Assembly (NCBI RefSeq): GCF_001028705.1
Contig: NZ_CP011770.1
Span: 2,731,501 to 2,795,500 of the forward strand
Direction: 5' to 3'
Source: Croceicoccus naphthovorans
GTDB lineage: Bacteria > Pseudomonadota > Alphaproteobacteria > Sphingomonadales > Sphingomonadaceae
Length of the DNA: 64,000 bases
The translations under genes and the position numbers were made by a program. Positions within the stretch are counted from its first letter, which is position 1; the number at the start of each line of letters is the position of its first letter. This document shows positions 1-8,912 of the stretch, piece by piece. The notes beneath the pieces were generated by a model that worked only from the letters and a program-made list of their open reading frames with translations, was not told the origin of the DNA and searched no databases.

Positions 1-26
1 AAGCAAGCGCAATCCGGCGTAACGGA

Positions 27-890
27 TTAATCGCGAGTCGGATCGGCTGTGTTGTGGAGCGGTCGCTGATCGGCCACCCCGTCCTTCGACAGGACCGCAG
101 TTTCGCGATCGCGTCGCGGAGCAGATGCGGCATCGGCAATAAGGTCGCTCTGCCGCGTAGGGTCGAACCGTTCCCATCCGTCTGCGCCAAGCCGTTCAAG
201 CGGGCGATAGCGGATCTTGTATTGCATACGCGACGATCCCTCGATCCAGTAGCCGAGGTAGACGTAGGCAAGCCCTGCTTCGGCGGCCCGTCGGATGTGG
301 TCGAGTATGATATAGTTGCCGAGCCCTGACCGCGACTCATGGTCCGGATCATAAAACGAATAGATCATTGAAAGACCATCGTTTTGCCGGTCCGTCAAGC
401 ACGCACCGACCAGCCGCCCGGGCTCGCCGTCGACCGAAGGCTCCCGATATTCGACGATATAGCTGGTGACGGGCGTCTGCTCGACCATGTCGGCATAGTC
501 CATCTCGTCCATCGCGGCCATGCCGCCGCCAGGGTGGCGGCTGGCCAGATAGCGTTGCAGCAGTTCGAACTGTTCCACCGTAGACCAGGGACGGCAAGCA
601 GTGGCGATCAGGTCGGAATTGCGTGACAGCGTGCGCGCCTGCGACTTGCTGGCGCGGAAGGCAGTCGTCACGACCCGCACGGAAACGCAGGCGTTGCAAC
701 CAGCGCAGGACGGGCGATAGGCGACCGTCTGGCTGCGGCGGAAACCAATGCGGGAAAGCGCATCGTTCAGCGAATCGGCGTCGGGGCCCGAAAGCTCGGT
801 AAACACCTTTCGCTCCTGCCGTCCCGGCAGATACGGACAGGGAGCGGGGGCCGTCACGTAGAAGCGGGGGAAACGAACCGGAGCGGTCAC
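27..890 (-). CDS. bpt: Aspartate/glutamate leucyltransferase (Bpt)
   Basis: Predicted leucyl-tRNA--protein transferase of the N-degron pathway. It transfers Leu to N-terminal Asp or Glu, marking proteins for ClpS/ClpAP. The family opening ([22 protein letters not shown] region), the Cys-rich [16 protein letters not shown] stretch and the C-terminal [12 protein letters not shown] are all visible. I chose the GTG at 890 because conserved sequence starts there. The frame stays open to an ATG at 1028, but those 46 extra residues are Arg-rich and look non-conserved. From 890 the protein is 287 aa, slightly long for the family, with a poorly conserved C-terminal tail. It lies downstream of ilvA on the same strand, separated by about 220 bp, so it probably has its own promoter. 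Confidence 0.88.
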   Translation of the reverse strand: MTAPVRFPRFYVTAPAPCPYLPGRQERKVFTELSGPDADSLNDALSRIGFRRSQTVAYRPSCAGCNACVSVRVVTTAFRASKSQARTLSRNSDLIATACRPWSTVEQFELLQRYLASRHPGGGMAAMDEMDYADMVEQTPVTSYIVEYREPSVDGEPGRLVGACLTDRQNDGLSMIYSFYDPDHESRSGLGNYIILDHIRRAAEAGLAYVYLGYWIEGSSRMQYKIRYRPLERLGADGWERFDPTRQSDLIADAASAPRRDRETAVLSKDGVADQRPLHNTADPTRD

Positions 891-1111
891 GAACGGGTAC
901 CTGTTACCTTCAGCCAGTGTGGCGGCGCGGCGGTCGGTCCGGGCACTGGACCGACCTGCCGTCCGGCACCGCGCGACGGCGAACCAGGAAGAGCCGCCTG
1001 CGGTGCGATGACGGACGTTATGCCGCACATGGCAAAAAGGTTAAAGACCATTAACTACGTTACTGCGTATCAGGACGGCACAATTCAAGCCGCGATACGC
1101 ACAACGCAGGG

Positions 1112-2365
1112 TCAGGCCAATTCCACTTCGCTGACCGAATAGCCCTGATCGGTCAGGTCGGAAATCAGCTGATCGATCTGGTGCCGATCGCGTGCCTCAC
1201 ACTCGATATCGGTGATCAGGCCCTTGGCCGGCAGCGTGGTGAAGATGCGCTGGTGATAGATCTCGATGATGTTCACGTTATGCGCGTCGAACGCGTGCAT
1301 CACCTTGTAAAGCGCGCCGGGCCGATCCTGCAGCGTCAGCCGCAGCCGCGCCAGACGGCCCGACCGCGCCAGATCGCGCAGCAACACGTTGGCCAGCAGG
1401 CGCGTATCGATATTGCCGCCGCACAGCACCAGCCCGATCTTCTTGCCTGCAAATCTCTCTCGATGCGCCAGCACCGCCGCAAGGCCCGCCGCGCCCGCGC
1501 CTTCGACAACCGTCTTTTCGATCTGCAACAGCAGCGACACCGCGTTTTCCAACGCCGCCTCGTCCACCAGCAGGATGTCGTCGACCAGTTCGGCGATCAC
1601 TTTCGAGGTGATTTCGCCTGGTGCCTTCACCGCGATACCCTCCGCCAGAGTATCGCCGCCGCAGGGCAGGTCCTCACCCTTGATCCGCGCGAACATCGAG
1701 GGATAGAGCTTTGCCTGAACGCCGACGATCTCGATATCGGGCTTGATGTCGCGTGCGATGGTCGAGATGCCAGAGATCAGCCCGCCCCCGCCGATCGGCA
1801 CGATCAGCGTGTCGAGTTCCGGCACGTCTTCCAGCATTTCCAGCCCGACGGTGCCCTGCCCCGCCGCGACCAGAACGTCGTCAAACGGGTGGATAAAGGT
1901 AAGACCCAGTTCCTTTTCCAGCTTGCGCGCATGGGCGCTCGCGTCGTCGAACGTCTCACCCTCCAGCACGACTTTGCCGCCCACGCTTTCGGTCTGCATG
2001 ACCTTCACGGTCGGCGTGGTACGCGGCATCACGATGGTGACGGGCACGCCCAGCCGGGTTCCGTGATAGGACAACCCTTGCGAATGGTTGCCCGCCGAGG
2101 CCGCGATGACGCCGCGCGCGCGTTGTTCCTCGTTCAGTTGCAAAAGCGCGTTCAGCGCGCCGCGCTCTTTATAGGCGGCCGTGAATTGCAGGTTTTCGAA
2201 CTTCAACCAGATGTCTGCGCCCGCGATCTTGGACAGCGTCTGCGAATACATAATCGGCGTGCGCACCACCTGGCCCGCAATATTGCGGGCGGCGGTCCGA
2301 ACGTCGTCTGCCGTAAAGGGCAGGTCTGCGCCTGCCGGCTTTGTCGCTGTGCTAGTGCTATCCAT
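1112..2365 (-). CDS. ilvA: Threonine ammonia-lyase, biosynthetic type with ACT domain
   Basis: PLP enzyme converting threonine to 2-oxobutanoate, the first step to isoleucine. At 417 aa it has the length of the single-ACT threonine dehydratases. The PLP lysine is K66 in AAYKERGAL, and the phosphate-binding glycine loop is PIGGGGLISG. The last roughly 80 residues (from LRLTLQDRPGALYKVMHAF) form an ACT domain, which in this family binds amino-acid effectors. It starts at an ATG and is divergent from the secreted amidohydrolase, with about 60 bp between starts. A catabolic rather than biosynthetic role is possible and cannot be excluded from sequence. Confidence 0.92.
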   Translation of the reverse strand: MDSTSTATKPAGADLPFTADDVRTAARNIAGQVVRTPIMYSQTLSKIAGADIWLKFENLQFTAAYKERGALNALLQLNEEQRARGVIAASAGNHSQGLSYHGTRLGVPVTIVMPRTTPTVKVMQTESVGGKVVLEGETFDDASAHARKLEKELGLTFIHPFDDVLVAAGQGTVGLEMLEDVPELDTLIVPIGGGGLISGISTIARDIKPDIEIVGVQAKLYPSMFARIKGEDLPCGGDTLAEGIAVKAPGEITSKVIAELVDDILLVDEAALENAVSLLLQIEKTVVEGAGAAGLAAVLAHRERFAGKKIGLVLCGGNIDTRLLANVLLRDLARSGRLARLRLTLQDRPGALYKVMHAFDAHNVNIIEIYHQRIFTTLPAKGLITDIECEARDRHQIDQLISDLTDQGYSVSEVELA

Positions 2366-2424
2366 GATGGTGCGGCCCCTATCGGATATGGCGCGACTTG
2401 GAAATGGCGTTTAAGGCACTGGCC

Positions 2425-4122
2425 ATGATCGGTCGCAAACGGATTTCCGCCCTTTTCCTCACATTCGCCGCCACGCTGGCCCTGCCCGGCGCGGCATGGG
2501 CCGATACGCTTGTCGATAACGTGACCGGCATTCGGGTAGAGGCGGGCGGCACCGTCGAACGCTTTGCCGCGATGCTGATCGACGATGCGGGCAAGGTAAA
2601 GCGGCTGTACCGTCAGGGTGAGAAACTGCCCAAGGACGCAGACTATCGCATCGACGGCAAGGGGCGCGTGCTGTTGCCCGGTTTCATCGATTCGCACGTC
2701 CACCTGTCGGGCATGGGCTTTGCCGCCATCGGGCTGGACCTGTCGGATACGACCAGCTTGCCCGGCGCGCTGACCAGGATTGCCGACTATGCGCGGCGCA
2801 ATCCGCAAAAGGCGTGGATCATCGGCAGTGGCTGGAACGAGGTGTCGTGGGGCCTGAACCGGATGCCCACCGCCGCAGAACTGGACGCCGCCGTCGGCGA
2901 CCGTCCGGTATGGCTGATGCGCGCCGATGGCCATGCGGGTTGGGCCAACACCGCTGCGCTGGCGCGGGCGGGGATCACCGCGAAGACCGCCGCACCCGGC
3001 GGCGGGCGTATCATCAAGGGCGCGGACGGCGCACCATCGGGCATGCTGATCGATGCCGCGACTTCACTGGTGGAGAGCAAACTGCCCGCGCCCCTGCCCG
3101 AAGAGCGCGACATCGCGATCCGCAAGGCGCAGGATCTGTTGCTGGCGCGCGGGGTGACGGCGGTTTCGGACATGGGCACGACCCTGCTCGACTGGCAATC
3201 GATCCGGCGAGAGGCGGACCTTGGCCGCCTGCACTTGCGCGTCGCCGCCTATGCCGCCGGGGTTGACGACATGGTCGTGATCGCCGGTCCGGGGCCAAGT
3301 CCGTGGCTCTATGGCGACCGACTGAAGCTGACGGGCCTTAAGCTGTATCTCGATGGCGCTCTGGGATCGCGCGGGGCGTGGCTGACACGGCCTTATGCCG
3401 ATGTGCCGGACGAAACCGGGTTGCAGCGGCTATCGGGCACGCAATTGCGCAACTTGATGAGCCGCGCGGCGATGGACGATTTTCAGGTCGCCATTCACGC
3501 CATCGGCGACGCCGCCAACCGAGAGGCTCTGGACGCTATCGAAGAGATGGGCGGCAGCTATCCGGGCGACCGGCGCTGGCGGATCGAACACGCACAGGTC
3601 GTCGCGCCTGAAGACATCGCCCGGTTCGGCGCGCTGAACGTCATCGCCTCGATGCAGCCGCATCATCAGGTATCCGACCGCACGATGGCAGAGGCGCGCC
3701 TGTCGCCGGACCGGTTGGCCGGGGCCTATGCATGGCGATCTCTGGCTGCGGGCGGAGGGCGGCTGGCCTTCGGGTCCGACGCGCCGGTAGAGGTGCCCGA
3801 CGTGTTCGAGGGGCTGGCCGATGCGATCACGCGGCAGGATGCGAAGGGCGAACCGTTCGGCGGGTGGCAGCCGCAGGAAGTGGTCACGCGCGAAGCGGCG
3901 CTGGCGGCTTACACCGCGGGCGGGGCCTATGCGATGGGCGCAGACAAACGGTTCGGCACGCTGGCCAAGGGCGAGTGGGCGGACTTCGTCTTCGTCACCG
4001 TCGACCCGATGCTGGCCCAACCCGCAACCTTGCGGCAGGGGCGGGTGCTGGAAACGTGGATCGCGGGGCACAAGGTCTGGTCGGCCAATGATGCGCCGAC
4101 CGATATGCCCCAGGGGCGTTAG
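2425..4122 (+). CDS. Secreted YtcJ-type amidohydrolase
   Basis: Metal-dependent hydrolase of the amidohydrolase superfamily, YtcJ/LAF3-like. The chosen ATG at 2425 gives a clear Sec signal peptide (MIGRKRISALFLTFAATLAL, then PGAAWA) and has an AAGG Shine-Dalgarno 9 nt upstream. Upstream in-frame starts exist at 2404 (ATG) and 2398 (TTG). The first metal motif HVH is at residues 91-93 (GFIDSHVHLSG). Later motifs are KLYLDGALGSRGAWL, AIHAIGDAANREAL, RIEHAQ and the final metal-ligand region FGSDAPVEVPD. It is probably periplasmic. The substrate is unknown; amide, ester or carbamate hydrolysis are all possible. Its stop codon overlaps that of tatC tail to tail. Confidence 0.85.
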   Translation: MIGRKRISALFLTFAATLALPGAAWADTLVDNVTGIRVEAGGTVERFAAMLIDDAGKVKRLYRQGEKLPKDADYRIDGKGRVLLPGFIDSHVHLSGMGFAAIGLDLSDTTSLPGALTRIADYARRNPQKAWIIGSGWNEVSWGLNRMPTAAELDAAVGDRPVWLMRADGHAGWANTAALARAGITAKTAAPGGGRIIKGADGAPSGMLIDAATSLVESKLPAPLPEERDIAIRKAQDLLLARGVTAVSDMGTTLLDWQSIRREADLGRLHLRVAAYAAGVDDMVVIAGPGPSPWLYGDRLKLTGLKLYLDGALGSRGAWLTRPYADVPDETGLQRLSGTQLRNLMSRAAMDDFQVAIHAIGDAANREALDAIEEMGGSYPGDRRWRIEHAQVVAPEDIARFGALNVIASMQPHHQVSDRTMAEARLSPDRLAGAYAWRSLAAGGGRLAFGSDAPVEVPDVFEGLADAITRQDAKGEPFGGWQPQEVVTREAALAAYTAGGAYAMGADKRFGTLAKGEWADFVFVTVDPMLAQPATLRQGRVLETWIAGHKVWSANDAPTDMPQGR

Positions 4123-4919
4123 GCGGGTTCTTCCGTCTCTGGCTCTGGCTCTGGCGCAGGCTCCTTCGCCTTGCGCCGGTCGCCGATCCAGATCAGCAGC
4201 AGCGAGCCTTCGAATAGCACGATCAACGGGGCAGCGAGCATCAATTGAGACACCACATCGGGTGGGGTGATGATCGCCGCGACGGCAAAGATGCCGACGA
4301 TGATATAACGCCGCGCCTTGGCCAGTTGCGCCCGTTCCACAATGCCCGCCCGGTTCAAGAGCAACATCAGCACCGGCAGCTGAAAACTGATCCCGAAAGC
4401 CAGGATGAACTGCATCACAAGGCTAAGGTACTCACCCATCGCGGGCAGCGCCTCTTGCTGCAATCCGCCCGCAGTGCCCTCAAACCCAAGGAACCATTTG
4501 AATGCCGTGGGCATCACCACGAAATAGGCCAGCGAGGCCCCGGCGATGAACAGGATCGGGCTGGCGAAAAGGAAGGGCAGGAACGCCTTCTTCTCTTTCG
4601 CGTAAAGCCCCGGCGCGACGAAGGCCCAGAGCTGGTTCGCGATCACCGGAAACGCCAGAAAGAACGCGGCGAAAATCGCCACCTTGACCTCTGTAAAGAA
4701 CGCTTCGTAGAGCTTCGTATAGATCAGCTTGCCCTGCCCCGCCGGGAACGCCATCGTCAGCGGGCGGACCAACAGGCCGAAAATCTTGTCTGACAGCGGC
4801 ATGCAGATCGCAAAGGCCGCGATCAGCGCCAGCACCGCGCGCAGCAAGCGGCGGCGCAGTTCGATCAGGTGATCGAGCAGCGGGCTTTCGGTGTCGTCGA
4901 GATCGGAAACGTTGAACAT
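4119..4919 (-). CDS. tatC: Sec-independent protein translocase TatC
   Basis: Six-span inner-membrane core of the twin-arginine translocase, which recognises the RR signal peptide. At 266 aa it is typical. The N-terminus has the conserved cytoplasmic helix LLDHLIELRRRLLRAV followed by the first span. The conserved periplasmic EAFFTEVKVAIFAAFFLAFP block is present. The C-terminal tail is acidic and Pro/Glu-rich (PAPEPEPETEEPA). It is the last gene of the scpAB-tatABC run on this strand and overlaps the stop of the convergent amidohydrolase by 4 nt. Confidence 0.97.
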   Translation of the reverse strand: MFNVSDLDDTESPLLDHLIELRRRLLRAVLALIAAFAICMPLSDKIFGLLVRPLTMAFPAGQGKLIYTKLYEAFFTEVKVAIFAAFFLAFPVIANQLWAFVAPGLYAKEKKAFLPFLFASPILFIAGASLAYFVVMPTAFKWFLGFEGTAGGLQQEALPAMGEYLSLVMQFILAFGISFQLPVLMLLLNRAGIVERAQLAKARRYIIVGIFAVAAIITPPDVVSQLMLAAPLIVLFEGSLLLIWIGDRRKAKEPAPEPEPETEEPA

Positions 4920-4928
4920 GGCGCGCGG

Positions 4929-5390
4929 TCAGGAACCACCCTGTTTAGCTTGGCCCTGCTTGTCGTCATCACCAAATAGCGGCAACGGCTCCATCTGCGG
5001 TTCGGGTGCCGGTTTGGAAGGGGCGGACTTTGCGGGAGAAGACGCCGGCGTTTCGACGACAGCCTCCGCCGCAAGGCTCTCTGCCTTCGCCGCATCCGGC
5101 GCGGGCAGCTCCGCGTTCGCGTCCGCTTCCAGCTTGCCGGTCTCGGCATCGGTATGGGGGTGCTTCGCCATGATCTCGGCGTTGCGGCGGTCCCATTCCT
5201 TTTGCATGTCCTCCATCTCGGCCTCGCGCACCATGGCGTCCAGACCGGCGCGGAAATGGCCCGACATGCGGCGCATCTTGCCGATCCAGCGCCCTGCGGT
5301 GCGCAACGCCAGCGGCAGGTCTTTCGGCCCGATGACGATCACCGCGACAACGACGATCAGCAGCAGTTCGGTGGCACCGATATCGAACAT
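4929..5390 (-). CDS. tatB: Sec-independent protein translocase TatB
   Basis: Single-span partner of TatC in the Tat substrate-recognition complex. The N-terminus MFDIGATELLLIVVVAVIVI is the membrane helix, followed by GPKDLP and an amphipathic helix (LALRTAGRWIGKMRRMSGHF). The rest of the 153 residues is charged, Ala/Pro-rich and probably disordered. It lies 9 bp upstream of tatC, consistent with translational coupling. Confidence 0.95.
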   Translation of the reverse strand: MFDIGATELLLIVVVAVIVIGPKDLPLALRTAGRWIGKMRRMSGHFRAGLDAMVREAEMEDMQKEWDRRNAEIMAKHPHTDAETGKLEADANAELPAPDAAKAESLAAEAVVETPASSPAKSAPSKPAPEPQMEPLPLFGDDDKQGQAKQGGS

Positions 5391-5431
5391 GGATCAGGCT
5401 GTCCCGAAGGGTCGCAAGCGCGCCCGCGTCC

Positions 5432-5668
5432 TCAGGCCTTCTTGTCGCTCTCTTGCGTTTCGGCGGTGGCGGTCGGCGTCGCGCTCGGCGCGGGATCCTG
5501 CGGTTTGTCGAGACGCAGCGCGTCCTTCCCGCTTTCGTCGTTCATGCCTTGCTTGAAGCTTTTGATGCCCTTGCCGAAATCGCCCATCATTTCGGAAATG
5601 CGCCCGCGCCCGAACAGCACGAGGATGACGAGCGCGATGATGATCAGTTGCCAGGGGCCGACGTTCAC
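5432..5668 (-). CDS. tatA: Sec-independent protein translocase TatA
   Basis: Pore-forming Tat subunit, 78 aa. It has the short N-terminal span (WQLIIIALVILVLF), the hinge FGRGRISEMM and an amphipathic helix GDFGKGIKSFKQGMND, then a short Ala/Thr-rich tail. The FGRGR hinge and the lack of a long C-terminus distinguish it from TatB. Gene order tatA-tatB-tatC is the standard one, downstream of scpB. Confidence 0.95.
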   Translation of the reverse strand: MNVGPWQLIIIALVILVLFGRGRISEMMGDFGKGIKSFKQGMNDESGKDALRLDKPQDPAPSATPTATAETQESDKKA

Positions 5669-5697
5669 TTCGAATTCTCCTAAGGGATACGCCCTCT

Positions 5698-6348
5698 TTA
5701 GGCGCTTTCGCCGTCCATATCCAGTGGACGTGTGTCGTCATCGTGACGGTCGTTGCCGGTATTTTCGTCGCCTTGGTCGGACGTCGCTGCGCGGAGGTCC
5801 AATTCGCGCTCCATCGCATCCTCAACCGGTTCCAGCAGGCCTGCGGCGCGCAGTTCCGCCAAACCGGGCAGGTCCCGGCGGCTGGCAAGACCGAAGTGGG
5901 TCAGGAATTCCGCCGTCGTCGCATAGATCACCGGGCGGCCCGGCACTTCGCGGCGACCGGCTGCGCGGACCCAGCCCGCCTCCATCAGCACGTCCAGCGT
6001 GCCCTTCGCGGTCTGGACGCCGCGGATCGATTCGATTTCGGCGCGGCTGACCGGTTCGTGATAGGCAATGATGGCCAGGCACTCGGTCGCCGCGCGCGAC
6101 AGGCGTTTCACGTCCTCCCGCTCTTTGCGCAGCAGTCGGGCCATGTCGGGCGCGGTCTGGAAATGCCAGAGCTTGCCCCGCTTCACGAGGTTCACGCCGC
6201 GCTCACGATACGTTTCTTCCAGTTCGGCCAACGCATCGCGCACGTCGGCGCCGTCCAGGTGTTCGCTGATGTCCTCCCTGCTCAGCGGCTTTTCCGCTGC
6301 GAAGAGAACCGCCTCCACCGCACGCACAAGGTCGTCGGGCGCGCTCAC
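5698..6348 (-). CDS. scpB: Segregation and condensation protein B
   Basis: Winged-helix kleisin-associated subunit that works with ScpA and SMC in chromosome condensation and segregation. The two winged-helix domains cover roughly residues 5-165. Family signatures are visible: ATECLAIIAYHEPVSRAEIESIRG and LMEAGWVRAAGRREVPGRPVIYATT. The C-terminal part after about 175 is acidic and variable. The start overlaps the scpA stop (ATGA type), so the two are translationally coupled. Confidence 0.95.
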   Translation of the reverse strand: MSAPDDLVRAVEAVLFAAEKPLSREDISEHLDGADVRDALAELEETYRERGVNLVKRGKLWHFQTAPDMARLLRKEREDVKRLSRAATECLAIIAYHEPVSRAEIESIRGVQTAKGTLDVLMEAGWVRAAGRREVPGRPVIYATTAEFLTHFGLASRRDLPGLAELRAAGLLEPVEDAMERELDLRAATSDQGDENTGNDRHDDDTRPLDMDGESA

Positions 6349-7142
6349 GAATCGCCCCGCTTCATCGACCGTAATCGCAGCGGCCCGAAGACCTCGTCCT
6401 GATCCAGTTCGGCCCGCCCCTGCTTCGCCAGTTCCAGCGCGGCGACGAAGCTGGATGCCAACGCCGATTTCTTAAGCTGAGGATCGGCATGGGGCGGCAG
6501 GAACTGGCGCAGTTCCATCCAGTCCAGCGCGACGCCCAGCATCGAAGATACGCGCGACAGGGCGGACTCCAGCGTCATCACCATCCGTTCGCGCACCATA
6601 TGCACGACCGGCGCGGTGCGCGCCTTCACCTGCCCATAGGCCTGGACAAGATCGAACCACTCACACTCCCACGCCCGCTTTTTCAGCACGCGCAGCCCCT
6701 CCGGCGCACCGCGCGTAAACGTATCGCGGCCTAGCCGATCGCTGGCCATCAACCGCGCCGCCGCATCGCGCATCGCGGCCAGCCGTTGCAGCCGCAATTG
6801 CAGGCGCAGCGCCAGCTCCTCTGGGCTGGGATCTTCCTGCTCGTCCTTGGGCAGCAGCAGCGCCGATTTGAGATAGGCCAGCCAAGCCGCCATCACGAGG
6901 TAATCGGCGGCCAGTTCCAGCTTCAACTCACCCGCCTGTTCGATAAAGGCGAGGTACTGGTCGACCAGTTCAAGGATAGAAATCTGGCGAAGATCGACCT
7001 TCTGCCGCCGCGCCAGGTCGAGCAGGATGTCGAGCGGGCCTTCGTACCCGTCGATGTCGAGATAGAGCCGGGCCGGATCGTCGCTCTGTTCGACCATTGG
7101 CGCAATGGCGTCGGGCGCGTCCCAGTCCAGCTCCTCGTTCAC
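6345..7142 (-). CDS. scpA: Segregation and condensation protein A
   Basis: Kleisin subunit of the bacterial SMC condensin. The conserved N-terminus (YLDIDGYEGPLDILLDLARRQKVDL) contacts the SMC neck. The middle has the LELAADYLVMAAWLAYLKSALLL helix typical of ScpA. The C-terminal winged helix ends in FGPLRLRS. It is 265 aa. It overlaps nagZ at its 5' end and scpB at its 3' end by 4 nt each, so the three genes form a tightly coupled operon. Confidence 0.95.
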   Translation of the reverse strand: MNEELDWDAPDAIAPMVEQSDDPARLYLDIDGYEGPLDILLDLARRQKVDLRQISILELVDQYLAFIEQAGELKLELAADYLVMAAWLAYLKSALLLPKDEQEDPSPEELALRLQLRLQRLAAMRDAAARLMASDRLGRDTFTRGAPEGLRVLKKRAWECEWFDLVQAYGQVKARTAPVVHMVRERMVMTLESALSRVSSMLGVALDWMELRQFLPPHADPQLKKSALASSFVAALELAKQGRAELDQDEVFGPLRLRSMKRGDS

Positions 7143-8167
7143 GCAGAGACCCCGGCGGCGGCGAGCAGTTCGTCGCGCTTGGCAATCGCCTCGCTGCGCC
7201 GCTCCGCGCCCTCAAACGGGCAGGCAACATGCGCTCCCGCCATAGCGCGATCCAGCCGCGCCCGCGATTCGCGGCGCATTTGGGGCAGCAGTTCGGCGAT
7301 GCCTTCCATATCGTCCATCTTCGCCCAGCAATTCAACACGACATCGCACCCGGCGGCGACGGCGGCGGCGCTGCGTTCGGGGATCGTGCCCGACAGTGCC
7401 TCCATGTCGATATCGTCACTCATCAACAGGCCATCGAAACCGATACGTTCGCGGATGATCCGGTCGATGACCTTGGGCGATTGCGTCGCGGGGCGGTCGG
7501 CATCCCAAGCAGTGAAGACGATATGCGCGCTCATCGCCATGGGCGCGTCTTTCAGCGATTCGAATGGAGCAAGGTCGGCGGCGAGGTCTGACTCGCTGGC
7601 GGTGACGGTGGGCAGGTCCTTGTGGCTGTCGCACAGCGCGCGGCCATGGCCGGGCATGTGCTTGACGATGCCGACGACACCCGCCTCGGCCAGTCCATCC
7701 AGACACGCCCGGCCCAGCGCCGCGACGCGCATCGGATCGTGGCCATAGGCGCGATCACCGATGACATCGTGCGCGCCTTCCTGCCGCACGTCGAGCAACG
7801 GGAGCGCATCGCTGCTCACCCCCGCCTCGGCCAGGTCCAGCCCGATGGCGCGGGCATTGCAGCGCGCGGCCTCTATCGCCGAAATCGGCGCAACATCGTA
7901 GAGCCGGTCGAACACGCCCTGCGGCGGATACTTGGGCCAAACGGGCGGCTTCATCCGCGTTACCCGCCCGCCTTCCTGATCGATCAGGATCAGCAGGTCG
8001 TCGCGCCCGTGAAGCTCTCGCCAATCATCGGTCAATGCCCGCATCTGCGCCGGGCTTTCGCAATTGCGCCCGAACAGGATGTACCCCGCCGGATCGCAAG
8101 AGCGAAAAAACGCGCGTTCCGCGTCGGTGAGCGCAAGGCCCGAGGTGCCGAAGATTGCAGGTATCAT
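7139..8167 (-). CDS. nagZ: Beta-N-acetylhexosaminidase NagZ (GH3)
   Basis: Glycoside hydrolase family 3 enzyme that removes GlcNAc from anhydromuropeptides during cell-wall recycling in the cytosol. The start at 8167 gives MIPAIFGTSGLALT, the usual NagZ opening. A TTG at 8188 would add seven residues and looks less likely. Catalytic motifs are present: KHMPGHGR (Asp/His dyad loop) and LMSDDIDMEAL containing the Asp nucleophile. The substrate-binding segment LIDQEGGRVTRMKPP is also there. It sits between the SPOR protein and scpA in one minus-strand operon. Confidence 0.93.
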   Translation of the reverse strand: MIPAIFGTSGLALTDAERAFFRSCDPAGYILFGRNCESPAQMRALTDDWRELHGRDDLLILIDQEGGRVTRMKPPVWPKYPPQGVFDRLYDVAPISAIEAARCNARAIGLDLAEAGVSSDALPLLDVRQEGAHDVIGDRAYGHDPMRVAALGRACLDGLAEAGVVGIVKHMPGHGRALCDSHKDLPTVTASESDLAADLAPFESLKDAPMAMSAHIVFTAWDADRPATQSPKVIDRIIRERIGFDGLLMSDDIDMEALSGTIPERSAAAVAAGCDVVLNCWAKMDDMEGIAELLPQMRRESRARLDRAMAGAHVACPFEGAERRSEAIAKRDELLAAAGVSA

Positions 8168-8236
8168 CGATTCGAAACGTGCCGCCAACTGCCCCGCGAA
8201 GGCAAGAGTCGCAAGGCCGCCATGCCCCGATTCACG

Positions 8237-8893
8237 TCAGCGCTTCACTTGGCACTCTATGCCGTTGCGCCGCATATCGTCGCAAAGCGCGAACGCAGCA
8301 GCAGTGTTCGCGGCGACCGCCTGCAAGCGATAGACCACCCCTATATCGGCGCGGCCCTGCACAATGCGGCGGTCATAGCTGCCCAGCGGCTCATACCGGC
8401 TGCGGATCAGGTCCCAGCCCTTCCGCGCGTCGGCCTCGCTGGAATAAGCGCCGACTTGCACCGCAACGCCGGTCAGCGGCGGTTCGGGCGATGCCGCCGG
8501 TGTCGGCGAAGCGCGGTCGGTGGGAGTTGGCACCGGCGAGGGATCGGCCAGAACCGATCGATCATCGACCCCCTCGCCCACCTTGTAGGCGGTATCGCCC
8601 GTGCCCGCGACTTGCGCGCCGCCGGGGTTTTCGGGCCGCACCTTGTAGGGCTCTTCCGGCGCCTCGATCAGCGACCCGTCGCCTTCGGGCGGACGGCTGA
8701 TCCAGTCGCTCAGCCCTACGAAACTAAGCGCGATGACGGCAGCCAACACCACCACGAACCCGGCGAATTTGCCGATCCGACCCCAGTCCAGCCCCTCGTC
8801 GACATCCTCGTCCGCCGATTCGAGCCACGGCAGGCGCATGTCCGGGTCGTCCAGCGCGAGCCGCGCCTCCCCGTCGTTGCCTGCCCTGTCCAT
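8237..8893 (-). CDS. SPOR-domain membrane protein
   Basis: Predicted cell-envelope protein with a cytoplasmic N-terminus, one transmembrane helix (FAGFVVVLAAVIALSFVGLS, around residue 40), a Pro/Ser-rich periplasmic linker and a C-terminal SPOR domain (VAVQVGAYSSEADARKGWDLI to the end). SPOR domains bind denuded peptidoglycan at division sites. The ATG at 8893 lies 19 bp after argS and has an AAAGGG Shine-Dalgarno; the longer frame starting at a TTG at 8950 would run into argS. Its position between argS and nagZ links it to cell-wall turnover. Confidence 0.9.
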   Translation of the reverse strand: MDRAGNDGEARLALDDPDMRLPWLESADEDVDEGLDWGRIGKFAGFVVVLAAVIALSFVGLSDWISRPPEGDGSLIEAPEEPYKVRPENPGGAQVAGTGDTAYKVGEGVDDRSVLADPSPVPTPTDRASPTPAASPEPPLTGVAVQVGAYSSEADARKGWDLIRSRYEPLGSYDRRIVQGRADIGVVYRLQAVAANTAAAFALCDDMRRNGIECQVKR

Positions 8894-8912
8894 GCCTTGC
8901 ACGCCCTTTGCC

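Noticed and set aside
11..28. AATCCG / CGGATT hairpin as terminator of bpt
   Set aside because: Only a 6-bp stem overlapping the stop codon, with no T-tract.
1181..2428. A 415-codon plus-strand frame opposite ilvA
   Set aside because: Shadow of ilvA; composition is that of a reverse complement and no domain is recognisable.
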